Positions 61,986 to 64,000 of a stretch of 64,000 bases of DNA are shown here, piece by piece. Origin of the DNA: Cololabis saira (lineage: Eukaryota; Chordata; Actinopteri; Beloniformes; Belonidae); NCBI RefSeq assembly GCF_033807715.1, contig NC_084606.1, positions 34,069,861-34,133,860 on the forward strand, written 5' to 3'. Below the pieces are notes generated by a model, which worked only from the letters and a program-made list of their open reading frames with translations, had not been told where the DNA came from and did not search any database. A program made the position numbers and the translations under genes. Position 1 is the stretch's first letter, and the number at the start of each line of letters is the position of its first letter.

Positions 61986-62488
61986 TGGAATTTCAAAAGA
62001 AATTTGATAGGTGCCTCATGAAGCTATAACAGCTATAACATACTATTATCCAAAAACCGAAGGCATTTAGTCTGTCCAGACAAAGTAGTAGATGCTTCAA
62101 ATTCCTTTTTTAAACATGTATTTTCTTTTTTCGTCAAATTTCCATGACGAAATGTCCTACGTAATCCTTTTTAAAAAGAAGTCTTGATGCAGTTTTGATG
62201 TAAGGAAGCTCCCACTTCCATCCTCTAGCTTCCACAAACAGGTTATTTTATTTTGTTGCTTATCTGCAATTTTTCGCTTCACAAACAGTGAATGTGGATC
62301 AACATATGAATACTGGGTTCGAAATGATATGCTCTTTATTTCCCTGGTTTTAAATAACACTGGTCACCTGCTTAAATGCAAGATTTTCAAAGAAGTTTGG
62401 TATTCCAGTGTGAGAAGTCCTCATTGTGTTTGATGCAATACCTGCATGTTTCTTAAGAATTATTAAAAAAATAATACTTCATCTAGTA

Positions 62489-62963
62489 CAGGAGTCGGCA
62501 ACCCGCGGCTCTAGAGCCGCATGTGGCCTTTTAGCGCCGCCCTAGTGGTTCCCTGGTGCTTTTTCAAAAATGTTTGACCTTTTTTTTCCTTTTTTTCTTC
62601 TTTTTTTCCTTTTTTTCTTCTTTTTTCTTCATTTTTTCTTCTTTTTTTCCTTTTTTTCTCTTTTTTTCTCTTTTTTTTTCTTCCTTTTTCCTTTCCTTTT
62701 TAATCTCGACATTTCAACTTTTTTCTCGAAATTTTGACTTTTTTCTCTCGACATTTCGACTTTTTTCTCAACATTTCAACTTTTTTCTCGAAGTGCATAA
62801 TGAAAAAAAAAATCTTCCCCCAGTTATAACTAATATAGAAACATGCAGCATGTGTTGCCTTCATTCTAAGGCTACTTTTCATTTTTTGCAGCTCCAGACA
62901 TATTAGTTTTTTGTGTTTTTGGTCCAATATGGCTCTTTCAACATTTTGGGTTGCCGACCCCTG
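62489..62963. mobile_element. hAT-like family D with polypyrimidine core, copy 3, exact TSD
   Basis: ATCTAGTA is duplicated exactly at 62481-62488 and 62964-62971. It proves that this T/C-rich family is a hAT. The core 62580-62700 is pure pyrimidine. Confidence 0.92.
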
Positions 62964-62971
62964 ATCTAGTA

Positions 62972-64000
62972 CAATGTTCAATGTTATCATTACTTGTTAT
63001 TACTGAAGATGAGAAATATGATAACAAATATTTCATACTCCAGATATTTCTCTTTGCAGCTAACATTGCAATTCTCTCTTTGAAAATATTAACTGGAATT
63101 TGAGTTGGAGCAACAAGGACAAAACAAAAATGATTGCCTCATTACAAAGTAACAGACATTGGAATTCCACCGTACATCAAGACTACTGATGGACTCACAG
63201 TAATATCACCTCTTAATCTCTTTATATTTTCACATAAAAAGATACCACTCCAATAGTGCAACAGTAGATAATCACAAGGAGACAAGCTGAAACAAGCAGG
63301 CACTGCAGAACGGATTTATTTTTTGTTGTTTTCTCCACACATGCAGATCTTAACATAGAGGTCAAGTGCTCACTTTATAATTTTGCGCTTCATGAGATTT
63401 GGGTCAACTGTCCCTCAGCCACTACCCCACCCCTCCTAGTTCTGCTTCTCCTTCTCCCTCCACCTATAATCTTGCAGGCCTCCTGCTTTTCCCAAGGAAC
63501 TTCTCCAAGGGGAAGGGGTTTCATAACGTGCTGATTTATTTTTCATATCTCGTGTGTCTCTGCCAAAACGTAGGCAAACATGCAAAGCTGCTCCCTCCCT
63601 GGGATCTCCCCACTTCCTCCGGCTCCTCTGCGCCGCGCTGTGCCGTTTGCCCATATATGTCCACAGAGCTCCGCAATCACAGGAAAAGGCAACTTAAGCA
63701 GATCTGTGTTATTGTTACCGCGAGCTATCAACACTTTGGCACCAGCTCAGGGTTTTGAAGTCAAAGCGGGGTCTCAGTCTATATGTTCCCAGGTAAACAA
63801 TATAACTCTGTCCAGGCAACCAGGAAACCAACAAAATGAGGGGAAGCCCTTCATGTGGGAATAACAGGGGGTCAACGTGGCTCTTCAGTTTGGTGCTAAA
63901 GAGAATCAGCTCTGTATTTCATTTCAAATAAGGCCAGTAGGTCATTGATTGATACTGACAGATGGGGTAAAATGCAAAAACCCACGGTTGAGCGTTGCCC
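62972..64000. other. unassigned sequence at the window edge
   Basis: No exon with known similarity, RNA gene or repeat was recognised. Two open frames of about 100 aa (63399-63758 and 63580-63864, plus strand) have no family features and are not called as genes. Confidence 0.4.

Noticed and set aside
63399..63864. Two overlapping plus-strand frames of about 100 residues
   Set aside because: No recognisable domain, codon pattern or splice context; length is within chance expectation.

Overview
This window is vertebrate nuclear DNA, almost certainly from a ray-finned (teleost) fish. Genes are split into exons with GT/AG borders, egg-envelope ZP genes lie in tandem, and the introns are full of hAT, Tc1/mariner, Harbinger, LINE and SINE copies typical of fish. 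There are no bacterial features, CRISPR arrays or rRNA genes. Coding sequence was rebuilt by hand from exon borders, reading phase and similarity between paralogs.

Layout. 1-2.3 kb: the last two coding exons of a type I keratin (+). 4.2-33.3 kb: three genes for secreted egg-coat proteins of the ZP family (ZPAX-like), all on the minus strand. The first two (4233-7899 and 15377-19036) are near-identical products of a segmental tandem duplication with a unit of at least 5.7 kb. Each has 18 coding exons in consistent phase (789 aa for copy 1). The third (21280-33336) is an older, divergent paralog bloated by transposons. Between copies 1 and 2 lie a Tc1 element, a broken pogo/Tigger-type transposase and a Harbinger-like insertion. 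37.9-39.5 kb: a two-exon somatostatin-family prohormone gene (+), with Arg instead of Lys at position 4 of the mature 14-mer and with a CRE-like site and TATA box just upstream. 42.8-56.1 kb: trip6 (-), nine coding exons summing exactly to 565 codons, encoding a zyxin-family protein with three LIM domains. A probable 5' noncoding exon and CRE-containing promoter lie near 59.7-60.0 kb. 60-64 kb: repeats, including a tRNA-derived SINE, and unassigned sequence.

How the genes relate. The ZP genes are expected to act together in the oocyte envelope. The two recent copies share the same upstream E-box cluster. The somatostatin and trip6 genes are tail to tail; because human SST lies close to LPP (the TRIP6 paralog), this pair looks like the ohnologous block, suggesting sst5. 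Much of the rest is mobile DNA. At least a dozen hAT-type insertions have 8-bp target duplications readable in the sequence, and several sit within about 20 bp of splice sites or directly after a stop codon. I found no convincing wholly new system. The most interesting signals are the transposon-at-splice-site pattern, the chimeric Tc1 junction in the duplication, and the short in-frame intron that differs between the two young ZP copies.
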